A stretch of 64,000 nucleotides of DNA, from contig NZ_CP048834.1 of assembly GCF_012971745.1 (NCBI RefSeq), forward strand, positions 1,612,001-1,676,000, given 5' to 3'. This document shows, in pieces, positions 51,583 through 59,422 of the stretch; position 1 is the stretch's first letter, and the number at the start of each line of letters is the position of its first letter. The position numbers were made by a program, and so were the translations under genes. A model generated the notes under the pieces. That model was not told the DNA's origin. It worked only from the letters and a program-made list of their open reading frames with translations, and did no database searches. Source of the stretch: Starkeya sp. ORNL1 (lineage in GTDB: Bacteria; Pseudomonadota; Alphaproteobacteria; Rhizobiales; Xanthobacteraceae).

Positions 51583-52832
51583 CGCCGAACCACCTTCACA
51601 GGCTGGCCGCCCTCGTGCAGCAGCTGGCTTTGCCAGCGAAAACGCGGCGGGGCCGTTGATGTCAGCTCGAAGCGGGCGTCCCGCAGGAACACCGCAAGGA
51701 ACGACATCATTTCGATGACGGCAAAGCGCGCGCCCGCACAGACCCGCGGCCCCACGCTGAAGGTGAATGAGTGCCCGACATTGGCGGCCCCGGCATCCGT
51801 CGCATCGATGTCCACCGCCCAAGGGTCGGAACGGGATTGGGCGCCATGCTGAACGCCGACTATGGAGACGAGGACCTGGTCATCCCGCCGGATTTGGTGC
51901 CCGCCCAGCGTGTCGTCGCCGAGAGCCTTGCGCCCGACCATCGGCGCCGCCGGGAAGATGCGGAGCACGGCGTCGAGAAATCTCTCGAAGTCCGAGACAT
52001 CAGAGAGCTGTTCCCAGTTGGTCACGCTACCGTTCCAGAACCGATCGGCGGCGCGCCCCAGCCTTTCCTGGAGCTCCGGGTTTCGCGCCAGGAGATAGCA
52101 GGCCCAGCCCATGGAGGCGGCCGTCGTCTCTGCCCCGGCGGCGAAGAACAGCGTCACCTCGTGCTCCAGCACGAAGCCATTGTCCGGAACCGCGCTCAAT
52201 TCGCGGATCCGCGACAACAGGCTGCCTTCCTCCACATCGCCGGTGCGGAATGAGGCGAGGGACGCCAGAACCTTCGCCCGGACCTCCAGAAAGCTGCGCA
52301 ACCGGTCCGGATCGAGCGCGGCTGGCCCCTGGTCCGGCATGAAGGCATATTCGGAGCCGAACGCGATCATGCGGGCGATGTCGGCGACATCGACGCCGCT
52401 CTCCTCGAGCGTGCGTCCGAAGAAGGTCTCCACCATCACGCCGGCCGCCATCTCCCGGAACAGGTCGTCGGGCAGTGTCGGCTCGCCCGCATCGGAGCGC
52501 GCACTAAGCTTTTCGATGGTCGCCGCACCATGCCGGATACAGCGTTCGAACGTGCCCTGCCGGTCGAATTTCGCCAAATACGCCTGGGAGAGCCGCTGCC
52601 GGATTTGCCAGGCCTCGCCATTCTCGGTGATCCGCGAGGGGCCGAGGGCCTGGGTGTAGCGCAGCATGTTCTTGGCGTAGTTTCCGGCATTGGTCCGCAG
52701 CACGCGCTGCGCCGAATCGATGTCCTGCACGATCAGCACAGGATAACCGGACATCACGAGCGCCACGTCTTCGCCGCTTCGCTCCTGCGCAAGCCGGTAC
52801 AGCAAGGTGCAGAAGTCGCTGGCCTCGCTCAT
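51579..52832 (-). CDS. Cytochrome P450 lacking the ExxR glutamate
   Basis: A 417-residue P450. The heme cysteine is Cys365 in FSVGPRVCAGARF, and the I-helix oxygen-binding motif is AAGAETTA (231-238). The K-helix, normally E-x-x-R, reads FLDAVLRIFP: Ala288 stands in place of the glutamate, and the usual PERF region is also replaced. The fold motif of the ERR triad is thus incomplete, although the heme loop is normal. It overlaps the acyl carrier protein gene by 4 bp, so hydroxylation or cleavage of an ACP-bound acyl chain, as in BioI, is a reasonable idea. No redox partner gene is adjacent. Confidence 0.9.
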   Translation of the reverse strand: MSEASDFCTLLYRLAQERSGEDVALVMSGYPVLIVQDIDSAQRVLRTNAGNYAKNMLRYTQALGPSRITENGEAWQIRQRLSQAYLAKFDRQGTFERCIRHGAATIEKLSARSDAGEPTLPDDLFREMAAGVMVETFFGRTLEESGVDVADIARMIAFGSEYAFMPDQGPAALDPDRLRSFLEVRAKVLASLASFRTGDVEEGSLLSRIRELSAVPDNGFVLEHEVTLFFAAGAETTAASMGWACYLLARNPELQERLGRAADRFWNGSVTNWEQLSDVSDFERFLDAVLRIFPAAPMVGRKALGDDTLGGHQIRRDDQVLVSIVGVQHGAQSRSDPWAVDIDATDAGAANVGHSFTFSVGPRVCAGARFAVIEMMSFLAVFLRDARFELTSTAPPRFRWQSQLLHEGGQPVKVVRR

Positions 52833-53059
52833 CCCGCCTTTTCCAGCACCGCCGCTAGGTCGCGCACCGACTTCACGCCGATCAGACGCACCACGTCGAA
52901 CTCCACGCCGAGGTGCCGCTCTATCTCCAGCACCAGCGACTCGAAAGCCAGACTGTCCATCGGCTTGACCGCGCTTATGTCCGCGTCGTCGCCGATCATC
53001 GCTTCGGGGATGAAAAGCGCCCGCGATAGCACTGCCTTTGCGGCCTGTAACTCACTCAT
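52829..53059 (-). CDS. Acyl carrier protein
   Basis: A 76-residue carrier protein. MDSLAFESLVLEIERHLGVE contains the D-S-L motif; Ser36 should carry the phosphopantetheine arm. The remaining helices (AAKAVLSRALFI and SVRDLAAVLEKAG) complete the four-helix fold. The gene overlaps the P450 gene by 4 bp (ATGA) and forms the other half of the cluster with FAAL and GNAT on the opposite strand. It is likely a dedicated carrier, not the fatty-acid synthase ACP. Confidence 0.88.
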   Translation of the reverse strand: MSELQAAKAVLSRALFIPEAMIGDDADISAVKPMDSLAFESLVLEIERHLGVEFDVVRLIGVKSVRDLAAVLEKAG

Positions 53060-53213
53060 CAGGCTGCAACACGTGGATGACGATGGGTCATGGAACCTGG
53101 GCTACCTTCGTTTTATATTCCAACGAGATAACTCCTATAGTGTGGCTTTTCAACACTGTCTCGCGGCGATGGCAGAGAGTAACCTTTGGTGGCATGCATG
53201 TCTGGGGGCCGCC

Positions 53214-53939
53214 ATGAAGAAGTTTCTGCTCTGCACCGTTTTCGGCCTGACCGTGGCCACCTCGTCGGCGTTCGCCGCCGATCTGAGCTACCCGGTCAAG
53301 GCACCACCCATTGCCATTGTTCCGGCCTATAGCTGGACCGGCTTCTATCTCGGCGCCAATGCCGGCGGCGGCTGGGGCGACTTCGACACCTGGCAGGGCA
53401 AGTACAGCGACGGCAACCTGGTGGACTCGCAATCCTGGTCGCACAGCGCGGGCGGATTCATTGGCGGCGGCCAGATCGGCTATAATTATCAGTTCTCGAA
53501 CAATGTCGTCGTCGGCCTCGAGGCGGATTTCGAATGGAGCGATATCGACGCCACGACGAGCGGCGATGGTGACGGCGGTCATTACAGCTACGGCTCCGAA
53601 GTCGACTGGTTCGGCACCCTTCGCGGCCGGCTCGGCTACGCGTTCGACACGCTTCTTGTCTATGGCACCGGCGGCGCCGCCTATGGCAAGGTGAAGATAT
53701 TCGACAATAACTGGTCGTCGCCGGGTGATTATTCCTACAGCGATACCCGCTGGGGCTGGACAGCCGGCGGCGGTGTCGAATGGGCCTTCGCTCCGAATTG
53801 GAGCATAAAGGCGGAATATCTTTACGTCGATCTTGGCACGTTCCGCGTGGATGACTTTACGCCGGACTTTTTTAACCTTAGCCAGGAGACCGACTTCAAG
53901 TTCCACACGCTCAAGGCCGGCATCAACTACAAGTTCTGA
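53214..53939 (+). CDS. Outer-membrane beta-barrel protein, Omp25/Omp31 family
   Basis: A 241-residue protein with a signal peptide (MKKFLLCTVFGLTVATSSAFA-AD). The mature start AADLSYPVKAPP is followed by YSWTGFYLGANAGGGWG, the hallmark of rhizobial Omp25/Omp31-like porin-like proteins, and the chain ends HTLKAGINYKF with the aromatic C terminus required for barrel assembly. Eight strands are expected. ATG 53214 follows the weak site GGGGGC. It sits alone between the ACP and L,D-transpeptidase genes and has its own terminator. Confidence 0.93.
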   Translation: MKKFLLCTVFGLTVATSSAFAADLSYPVKAPPIAIVPAYSWTGFYLGANAGGGWGDFDTWQGKYSDGNLVDSQSWSHSAGGFIGGGQIGYNYQFSNNVVVGLEADFEWSDIDATTSGDGDGGHYSYGSEVDWFGTLRGRLGYAFDTLLVYGTGGAAYGKVKIFDNNWSSPGDYSYSDTRWGWTAGGGVEWAFAPNWSIKAEYLYVDLGTFRVDDFTPDFFNLSQETDFKFHTLKAGINYKF

Positions 53940-53956
53940 GCTTGAAGCATTTATGG

Positions 53957-53984
53957 AAGGGGCCGCGTCGCGCGGCCCCTTTTT
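53957..53984 (+). terminator. Rho-independent terminator of the porin gene
   Basis: GGGGCCGCG-TCG-CGCGGCCCC followed by TTTTT, 18 bp after the stop codon. The 9-bp G/C stem, 3-nt loop and T run make it a textbook intrinsic terminator, the clearest in the window. Confidence 0.92.
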
Positions 53985-54008
53985 CATGTCGGGACTTCGC
54001 TCCAGCCT

Positions 54009-55043
54009 TCACTCGCCGCCGTCGTCGTCGGTGTCGCCCTGCGAGTACGGGTCGGCCAATGCGGCATCGGGGCGGCTCACCGGCACCTTGCCGGAGGTGA
54101 GCGTCGCCAGCTTGGCCGGGCCGGAGCTGCGCAGGATCGCGCGGTAGCTCGGATGCATGCCGCCATCCATATAGACCGGGGAAACCGCCGGGGTGGTCTG
54201 CGACAGCCGGCCGATGGTCTGCTCGTCCTGCGCCTCGCGCTGCGCCACCAATTCGGCGACCTGCGGATCGGTCGGCTCCTGAAGGCACGGCGCCAGCGGA
54301 TCCTCGTTCGGAAACGCCGGGTCCGCGGCCGAGGTGAAGCGATAGCGCCCGCCGCAGGCCGACACGTTCGGCGGCTGCCGCGTCACCGCGAAAACGTCGG
54401 TGCCTTCCTTGAGATTGCGCCAGAACGGCATGTTCGGATCATTGCGATTCAGCGCGAAATTGCGTGGCGTCATGCGGAACGGCAGCGCCTGCACCTGGAA
54501 GGCCGGCTGCCCCGCCGCCAGCGCATCGCGCGCCACCGCATAGACCTCGGCGATGCCGTCATCGGTCATCGCATAGCAACCGGACGAGGTGCAGGCGCCA
54601 TGCACCATCAGCGCCGCGCCGTGATAGCCGAGCGCGCGTTCCAGATTATTGGGATAGCCCAGATTGAAGGCGAGGTAGAATTGCGAGTTCGGGTTCATCA
54701 GCCCCGGCGTCACGCTGTAGAAGCCCTCGGGCGCCTGCCGGTCGCCCTCCTGGGTCTTGGGCCCGAGCCTGCCGGACCAGCGGCACATCGGATAGGTCTT
54801 GAGCAGCGCATAGCGGCCGGAGCGGTTGCGCTTCCACACCTCCAGCTCGCTCTCCTTCTTGTAGATGCGGATCATGATCGGATCGGCCGGCGTCATGCCG
54901 CGCGCCGCCATGTCCTTGACCAGCCGGGCCGGTATGGGCTGCGAAGCACGATCGTCGACCGCGACGCCGACGCAGCCTGCGACGAGCAAGGAGAGGCCGA
55001 ACAGCACGGCCAGGCGGAAACGGGTACGGGCGCTGGTACTCAT
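54009..55043 (-). CDS. Lipoprotein murein L,D-transpeptidase (YafK-like)
   Basis: A 344-residue lipoprotein: signal with lipobox LLVAGC near residue 24, a YafK/DpaA-type YkuD domain with MIRIYKKESELEVWKRN, and the catalytic part MVHGACTSSGCYAMTDDG with His and Cys. A C-terminal tail with PRNFALNRNDPN and an acidic end (DTDDDGGE) follows. It works on peptidoglycan in the periplasm, either making cross-links or removing attached lipoproteins. ATG 55043 is used; TTG 55049 is also in frame. The gene converges on the porin gene. Confidence 0.88.
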   Translation of the reverse strand: MSTSARTRFRLAVLFGLSLLVAGCVGVAVDDRASQPIPARLVKDMAARGMTPADPIMIRIYKKESELEVWKRNRSGRYALLKTYPMCRWSGRLGPKTQEGDRQAPEGFYSVTPGLMNPNSQFYLAFNLGYPNNLERALGYHGAALMVHGACTSSGCYAMTDDGIAEVYAVARDALAAGQPAFQVQALPFRMTPRNFALNRNDPNMPFWRNLKEGTDVFAVTRQPPNVSACGGRYRFTSAADPAFPNEDPLAPCLQEPTDPQVAELVAQREAQDEQTIGRLSQTTPAVSPVYMDGGMHPSYRAILRSSGPAKLATLTSGKVPVSRPDAALADPYSQGDTDDDGGE

Positions 55044-55228
55044 GGGCAACTCGCAACAGGTCGGGTCCGAACATCGGCAAGGCGACGGTGCAGCCGCCCT
55101 TCATCGCCTGCGAATCTGGCAGGGATGAGCCCGCGCGGCCCCCGCGCAGCTGCGAAGTATCATCATGATTTACAGAAGGTTCCGTTAACCACAGGGTGGT
55201 GCCGTTCGCGGCGCCGCCGACCTATAGA

Positions 55229-55348
55229 GCCACGTCATCCTGAGGTGCCCGGCGAAGCCGGGCCTCGAAGGATGCTCGTCCCAGATGACGTTCCTCTGCT
55301 TCAACATCCTTCGAGGCTCGCTGCGCTCGCACCTCAGGATGACGTGGC
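55229..55348. repeat. Long palindromic intergenic repeat, family A copy 2
   Basis: GCCACGTCATCCTGAGGTGC at the left is complementary to GCACCTCAGGATGACGTGGC at the right. Inner arms CCTCGAAGGATG and CATCCTTCGAGG pair as well. It is nearly identical to copy 1 at 3908 in its core. It ends 2 bp before the stop codon of the histidine kinase gene, so it can form a terminator-like structure for the two-component operon. Confidence 0.92.
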
Positions 55349-55350
55349 CC

Positions 55351-56667
55351 TCAGCCGATCCGCACTTCCGCCACCAGCCCGCCGCCCTCGCGGTTGCGCA
55401 GCTTGAGTGAGCCGCCGGTCGCCTGCGCCAGTTGCTGGGCGATGGCCAAGCCCAAGCCGGTGCCGCCGGTATTGCGGCTGCGGCTGTGCTCCAGGCGGAA
55501 GAAGGGCTGCATCACCGCTTCCAGCTGGTCCTCGGGGATCCCCGGGCCGCGATCCAGCACGCTTATCCGCACCCCCTCCCCTTCGCGCGCGACGCTGAGC
55601 TCAGCAGCACCGCCGAACTTCAGCGCGTTGTCGACGAGGTTGGTGAGGATGCGGCGCAGCGCGTGGGGGCGCACCGTCACGGTGCCGGCGGCGCTCGCTG
55701 TCACCGTCACATCTTTGCCGGTGTCCTGATAGTCATAAGCCAGGCTCTCGATGAAGGAGCCGATATCGATGCGCGTCGCGGCCTCAGCATCGCCATGGGC
55801 GGTGCGGGCATAGGCGACGCCCTCCTTCACCAGCCGCTCGATCTCATCGAGATCCTGCATCAGCTTGTCCTTCTCCACCGACTCGTCCGCCATCTCGGCG
55901 CGCAGCTTCATGCGGGTGATCGGGGTCTGCAGGTCGTGGGAGATGGCGGCGAGGATCTGCACCCGCTCCTCCAGATACTGCGCGATGCGCTCGCGCATGG
56001 CGTTGAAGGCGCCGGCGGCGCGGGCCACCTCGCTCGGCCCGGCTTCGCTCAGGCGCGGCGCCGTGCGGTTGGGATCGAGCGCGTCGGCGGCCTGGGCGAG
56101 GTCCGCCAGCGGGCGGATCGCCTGGCGCACCGCGAGCCAGCAGCAGGCGACCAGCAGCAGCAATTGCGCGATGAGCGCATAGGGCAGCCATTCCGCCAGC
56201 GGCATCGGCGCAGGATTGACGTCGATGGTCAGCGGGCTGCCGTCATGCAGCGTGAGATGGGCCTGCAGCCGCTGGCCCTCGCCGGGGATGGCTTCCACCG
56301 TCACCGGGAAGCGCCCACCTATGGCGTCGCGGATGCGGGCGGCGATGTCGGCGCCACGCGCGCTGAGCTCCGGCACGCCGGGCTGGCCGGCGCCGAGCAT
56401 GAACGAGTAGGCGCCGCGGTCGAGTTGCGGCACCCAGGCCGGACGCTCATCTGCCGGCAGCCGGTCGAGAATGGCGACGGAGGTCGCGACATCATTCTCC
56501 AGCGTGCCGAGCATCACCTGCCGGGCAGTCACGTAGCGCTCGAGGAAGATCACCCCGAACGACAGCGCATGGGCGATGATGACGCCGGCGAGCAGGATGA
56601 CGAACAGCCGGGCGGCGAGCGAGCGCGGCCACAGATGGAGATCGCGCAGCGCGAGCGGCGTGCTCAC
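55351..56667 (-). CDS. Sensor histidine kinase of the DipZ/Ohr cluster
   Basis: A 438-residue kinase. Two membrane helices (20-42 and 161-180) enclose a periplasmic sensor of about 115 residues; a HAMP-like linker follows, then the phospho-acceptor His244 in AAISHDLQTPITRMK, the N-box NLVDNALKF and the G-boxes DRGPGIP and GGTGLGLAIA. It should phosphorylate the response regulator encoded just upstream. It starts with GTG overlapping that gene's stop (GTGA). The periplasmic loop contains no cysteine, so direct thiol sensing is unlikely. Confidence 0.92.
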   Translation of the reverse strand: MSTPLALRDLHLWPRSLAARLFVILLAGVIIAHALSFGVIFLERYVTARQVMLGTLENDVATSVAILDRLPADERPAWVPQLDRGAYSFMLGAGQPGVPELSARGADIAARIRDAIGGRFPVTVEAIPGEGQRLQAHLTLHDGSPLTIDVNPAPMPLAEWLPYALIAQLLLLVACCWLAVRQAIRPLADLAQAADALDPNRTAPRLSEAGPSEVARAAGAFNAMRERIAQYLEERVQILAAISHDLQTPITRMKLRAEMADESVEKDKLMQDLDEIERLVKEGVAYARTAHGDAEAATRIDIGSFIESLAYDYQDTGKDVTVTASAAGTVTVRPHALRRILTNLVDNALKFGGAAELSVAREGEGVRISVLDRGPGIPEDQLEAVMQPFFRLEHSRSRNTGGTGLGLAIAQQLAQATGGSLKLRNREGGGLVAEVRIG

Positions 56668-57404
56668 GGGCGCGGCTCCGAGATGTCGACCGGCATGGCG
56701 AAGACATAGCCTTCACTGCGCACGGTCTTGATATAGGCCGGCTCGCGGGCATCCTCATTGAGGCGCTGGCGCAGCCGGCTGACCAGCAGGTCGATCGAGC
56801 GGTCGAACAGCTCCGCCTCGCGGCCCTGTGTGAGGTTCAGGAGCTGGTCGCGGCTCAGCACGCGCTGGGGATGATCGACGAACACCCGCAGCAGCCGATA
56901 TTCGGCGCCGCTCAGCGCGATGGTGGTGCCGTCCTTGTCCAGCAGGTTGCGACCGACGGTATCGAGCTTCCATTCGCCGAAGGAGAGGATGGGCGCCGCC
57001 TCGGTGACGCGCAGATTGGGCGGCAGCATGCGGGCGCGGCGCAGCACCGACTTGATGCGCGCCAGCAATTCGCGCGCGGCGAAGGGCTTGGCGAGATAAT
57101 CATCGGCACCCATTTCCAGGCCGATGATGCGGTCGGTCTCGTCGCCGCGAGCGGTGAGCATGATCACCGGCGTCGCCTTGTGCTTGCCGGCGCGCAGTTC
57201 GCGGCACAGCACCAGGCCGTCATCGCCCGGCATCATCAAATCAAGCACGATAAGATCCACGGTGTTGGCCTCCAAGAAGGCGCGCATGCGCCGGCCGTCC
57301 GGCGCCACGTCGACGCGCAGGCCGTTCTTCCTGAGATAGGAGGAGACCAGATCGCGGATCTCACGGTCGTCATCGACGACGAGGATGTGGTCGATGTGAT
57401 CCAT
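56664..57404 (-). CDS. OmpR-family response regulator
   Basis: A 246-residue regulator: receiver domain with acidic DDD at 11-13, phospho-acceptor Asp55 (VLDLMMPG) and Lys in YLAKPF, then a winged-helix output domain with LSGAEYRLLRVF, REAELFDRSIDLLVSRLRQR and YIKTVRSEGYVF. It is co-transcribed with the kinase. The divergent dipZ gene and the more distant ohr gene carry a shared four-part box of the direct-repeat form preferred by this family, so both are likely targets and the operon is probably autoregulated. Confidence 0.93.
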   Translation of the reverse strand: MDHIDHILVVDDDREIRDLVSSYLRKNGLRVDVAPDGRRMRAFLEANTVDLIVLDLMMPGDDGLVLCRELRAGKHKATPVIMLTARGDETDRIIGLEMGADDYLAKPFAARELLARIKSVLRRARMLPPNLRVTEAAPILSFGEWKLDTVGRNLLDKDGTTIALSGAEYRLLRVFVDHPQRVLSRDQLLNLTQGREAELFDRSIDLLVSRLRQRLNEDAREPAYIKTVRSEGYVFAMPVDISEPRP

Positions 57405-57486
57405 CGTGCAGTGCCTTCACCTCTTGCGTGCCGGAAAGCTCTAGCACCATTCCCGATGAGGCTGGCAAGACCGGCCGAAGCAGAGT

Positions 57487-57531
57487 TGTAAGCCACTGTA
57501 CGCGCGAAGTGGCCGGATACACTGGCTTACA
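57487..57531. promoter_or_regulatory. Four-part response-regulator box upstream of dipZ
   Basis: TGTA-N6-TGTA, a 17-bp spacer, then TACA-N6-TACA. The left half reads TGTAAGCCACTGTA and the right half TACACTGGCTTACA, so the halves are inverted copies with one mismatch. Each half resembles the RstA-type box TACA-N6-TACA and has the 10-bp spacing typical of OmpR-family dimers. It lies between the divergent regulator gene (start 57404) and dipZ (start about 57650). Confidence 0.75.
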
Positions 57532-57652
57532 AAATGCCCGCCGGCGAGGCTTCCCCGGACACATGCGGGATAAGTGGCGGCCACCAGATGCGGTGGACGG
57601 CTGGTGCTTCAGCCGCTGCGCCGAGGCGCATCATCCTCGCAAGGACACGATG

Positions 57653-59398
57653 ATGACCCTGCTGGTCGTTGCCTATATTGGCGGGGTGCTGACAATTCTC
57701 AGCCCCTGCATCCTGCCGGTTCTCCCCTTCGTCTTCGCCCGCGCAGGACAGCCCTTCTTCAAGAGCACGCTGCCGATGCTGGCGGGCATGGCGCTCACCT
57801 TCGCCGCCGTCGCCACGCTGGCCGCGGTCGGCGGCGGCTGGGCGGTGCATGCCAATGAGATCGGGCGGAGCCTCGCTCTGGTGCTGCTTGCGGTGTTCGG
57901 CGCGACGCTGCTTTTCCCGGCCATCGCGGAACGGCTCACCCAGCCGGTCGTCGCGCTCGGCAACCGGCTCTCGGAGGCTGCGGGCACCTCGCCGGGCGTT
58001 GGCGGCTCGCTGCTGCTCGGCGTCGCCATCGGCCTGCTCTGGGCGCCGTGCGCCGGGCCGATCCTCGGGCTGGTGCTGACCGGCGCCGCGCTCAATGGCG
58101 CCAATGCCGGCACCACCGCACTGCTGCTCGCCTATGCCGGCGGCGCGGCGACCTCGCTGGCGCTGGCGCTCCTGATCGGCGGGCGGGTGTTCGCCGCGAT
58201 GAAGCGCTCGCTCGGCGCGGGTGAATGGCTGCGCCGCGGGCTCGGCGTCGCCGTGCTCGCTGCGGTCGCGGTGATCGGCCTCGGTGCCGATACCGGCCTG
58301 CTGGCGCGGCTGTCCGGCCCCACCACCAGCCGGATCGAACAGGCCTTGATCGACGCCACCAGCCCCGCCGCGCCCAGCATGGTCGCCAGCAACGGCGCGG
58401 TGCCGATCGGGGCCGACGCGCCCTATCGCAGCCGCCTGCCGGTGGAGGGACAGTTCCCCTCGCTCGACGGTGCCGGCGGTTGGCTGAATTCGGCGCCGCT
58501 GAGCACGCAAGCGCTGCGCGGCAAGGTCGTGCTGGTGGATTTCTGGACCTATTCCTGCATCAACTGCATCCGCACCTTGCCTTATGTCCGCGCCTGGGCG
58601 GAGAAGTACAAGGACCAGGGGCTGGTGGTGATCGGCGTGCACACGCCGGAATTCGCCTTCGAGAAGAAGCTCGACAATGTGAAGGCGGCGCTCGGCAATC
58701 TGAAGATCGACTATCCGGTCGCCATCGACAATGACTACAAGGTCTGGCGCGCCTTCCAGAACAGTTACTGGCCGGCGCTGTACTTCATCGATGCCGAAGG
58801 CCGTATCCGCCATCACCAGTTCGGCGAAGGCGATTATGACCGCTCGGAAAAGGTGATCCAGGACCTCCTGAGGGAGGCCGGCAGCCGCAAGGCCGAGGGC
58901 GCCGTCGTGGCACCCACTGCCACCGGCGCCGAGGCGGCGCCCGATCTCGGCGCCCTCGCCTCGCCCGAGACCTATGTCGGCTATGAGCAGGCGAGGCGCT
59001 TCGCCTCGCCCGAGGGGCTGAAGGCCGGCGCGCGCGACTATACGGCGGGCGCGCCGGCGCTGAACCAGTGGGCGCTCACCGGCAACTGGACCGTGGGGCC
59101 TGAGCAGGCCAGCCTCAACCAGCCGGGCGGAGGCATCGTCTACCGCTTCCGCGCCCGCGACCTGCATCTCGTGCTCGGACCCGGCGCGGCCGGGCGGCCG
59201 GTGCCGTTCCAGGTGACGGTCGACGGCCAGCCGCCGGGCGTCGACCACGGCACCGACACCGACGCGCAGGGCAATGGCACGGTGAAGGAAACCCGGCTCT
59301 ACCAGCTGGTGCGGCAGGCCGGCCCGGTCGAGGAGCGCACCTTCGAGGTGCGCTTCCTCGCGCCGGGCGTGGAGGCATTCGCGTTTACGTTCGGGTGA
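57653..59398 (+). CDS. dipZ: DipZ-type thiol-disulphide protein (CcdA fused to TlpA-like thioredoxin)
   Basis: A 581-residue membrane protein. The N-terminal part is a CcdA-like electron channel with about seven segments and cysteines in ILSPCILPVLPF and LLWAPCAGPILG. After a linker comes a periplasmic TlpA/AhpC-like thioredoxin domain with FWTYSCINCIRTLPYVRAW (redox pair at about 302 and 305) and a C-terminal beta-rich domain of about 150 residues typical of DipZ. It carries reducing power from the cytoplasm to the periplasm. ATG 57653 is seven bases after AAGGA; ATG 57650 is equally possible. The four-part box lies about 120 bp upstream. Confidence 0.92.
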   Translation: MTLLVVAYIGGVLTILSPCILPVLPFVFARAGQPFFKSTLPMLAGMALTFAAVATLAAVGGGWAVHANEIGRSLALVLLAVFGATLLFPAIAERLTQPVVALGNRLSEAAGTSPGVGGSLLLGVAIGLLWAPCAGPILGLVLTGAALNGANAGTTALLLAYAGGAATSLALALLIGGRVFAAMKRSLGAGEWLRRGLGVAVLAAVAVIGLGADTGLLARLSGPTTSRIEQALIDATSPAAPSMVASNGAVPIGADAPYRSRLPVEGQFPSLDGAGGWLNSAPLSTQALRGKVVLVDFWTYSCINCIRTLPYVRAWAEKYKDQGLVVIGVHTPEFAFEKKLDNVKAALGNLKIDYPVAIDNDYKVWRAFQNSYWPALYFIDAEGRIRHHQFGEGDYDRSEKVIQDLLREAGSRKAEGAVVAPTATGAEAAPDLGALASPETYVGYEQARRFASPEGLKAGARDYTAGAPALNQWALTGNWTVGPEQASLNQPGGGIVYRFRARDLHLVLGPGAAGRPVPFQVTVDGQPPGVDHGTDTDAQGNGTVKETRLYQLVRQAGPVEERTFEVRFLAPGVEAFAFTFG

Positions 59399-59404
59399 GT
59401 ACGA

Positions 59405-59422
59405 CGTCATCCCCGGCCTGGT
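59405..59422. repeat. Left half of a family B palindrome split by the IS
   Basis: CGTCATCCCCGGCCTGGT. With the right flank (60683 onwards, after removing one CTGGT) it restores CATCCCCGGC-CTGGT-GCCGGGGAT, a hairpin whose loop is exactly the duplicated target. The outer CGTCATCCCCGG pairs with CCGGGGATGACG at 60738-60749. Confidence 0.85.
59418..59422. repeat. Target site duplication, left copy (CTGGT)
   Basis: CTGGT directly precedes the TGT end of the element and recurs at 60678-60682 directly after its ACA end. Confidence 0.8.

Noticed and set aside
54153..55406. 417-codon frame on the + strand
   Set aside because: Antisense to the YafK-like transpeptidase and running into a family A palindrome.
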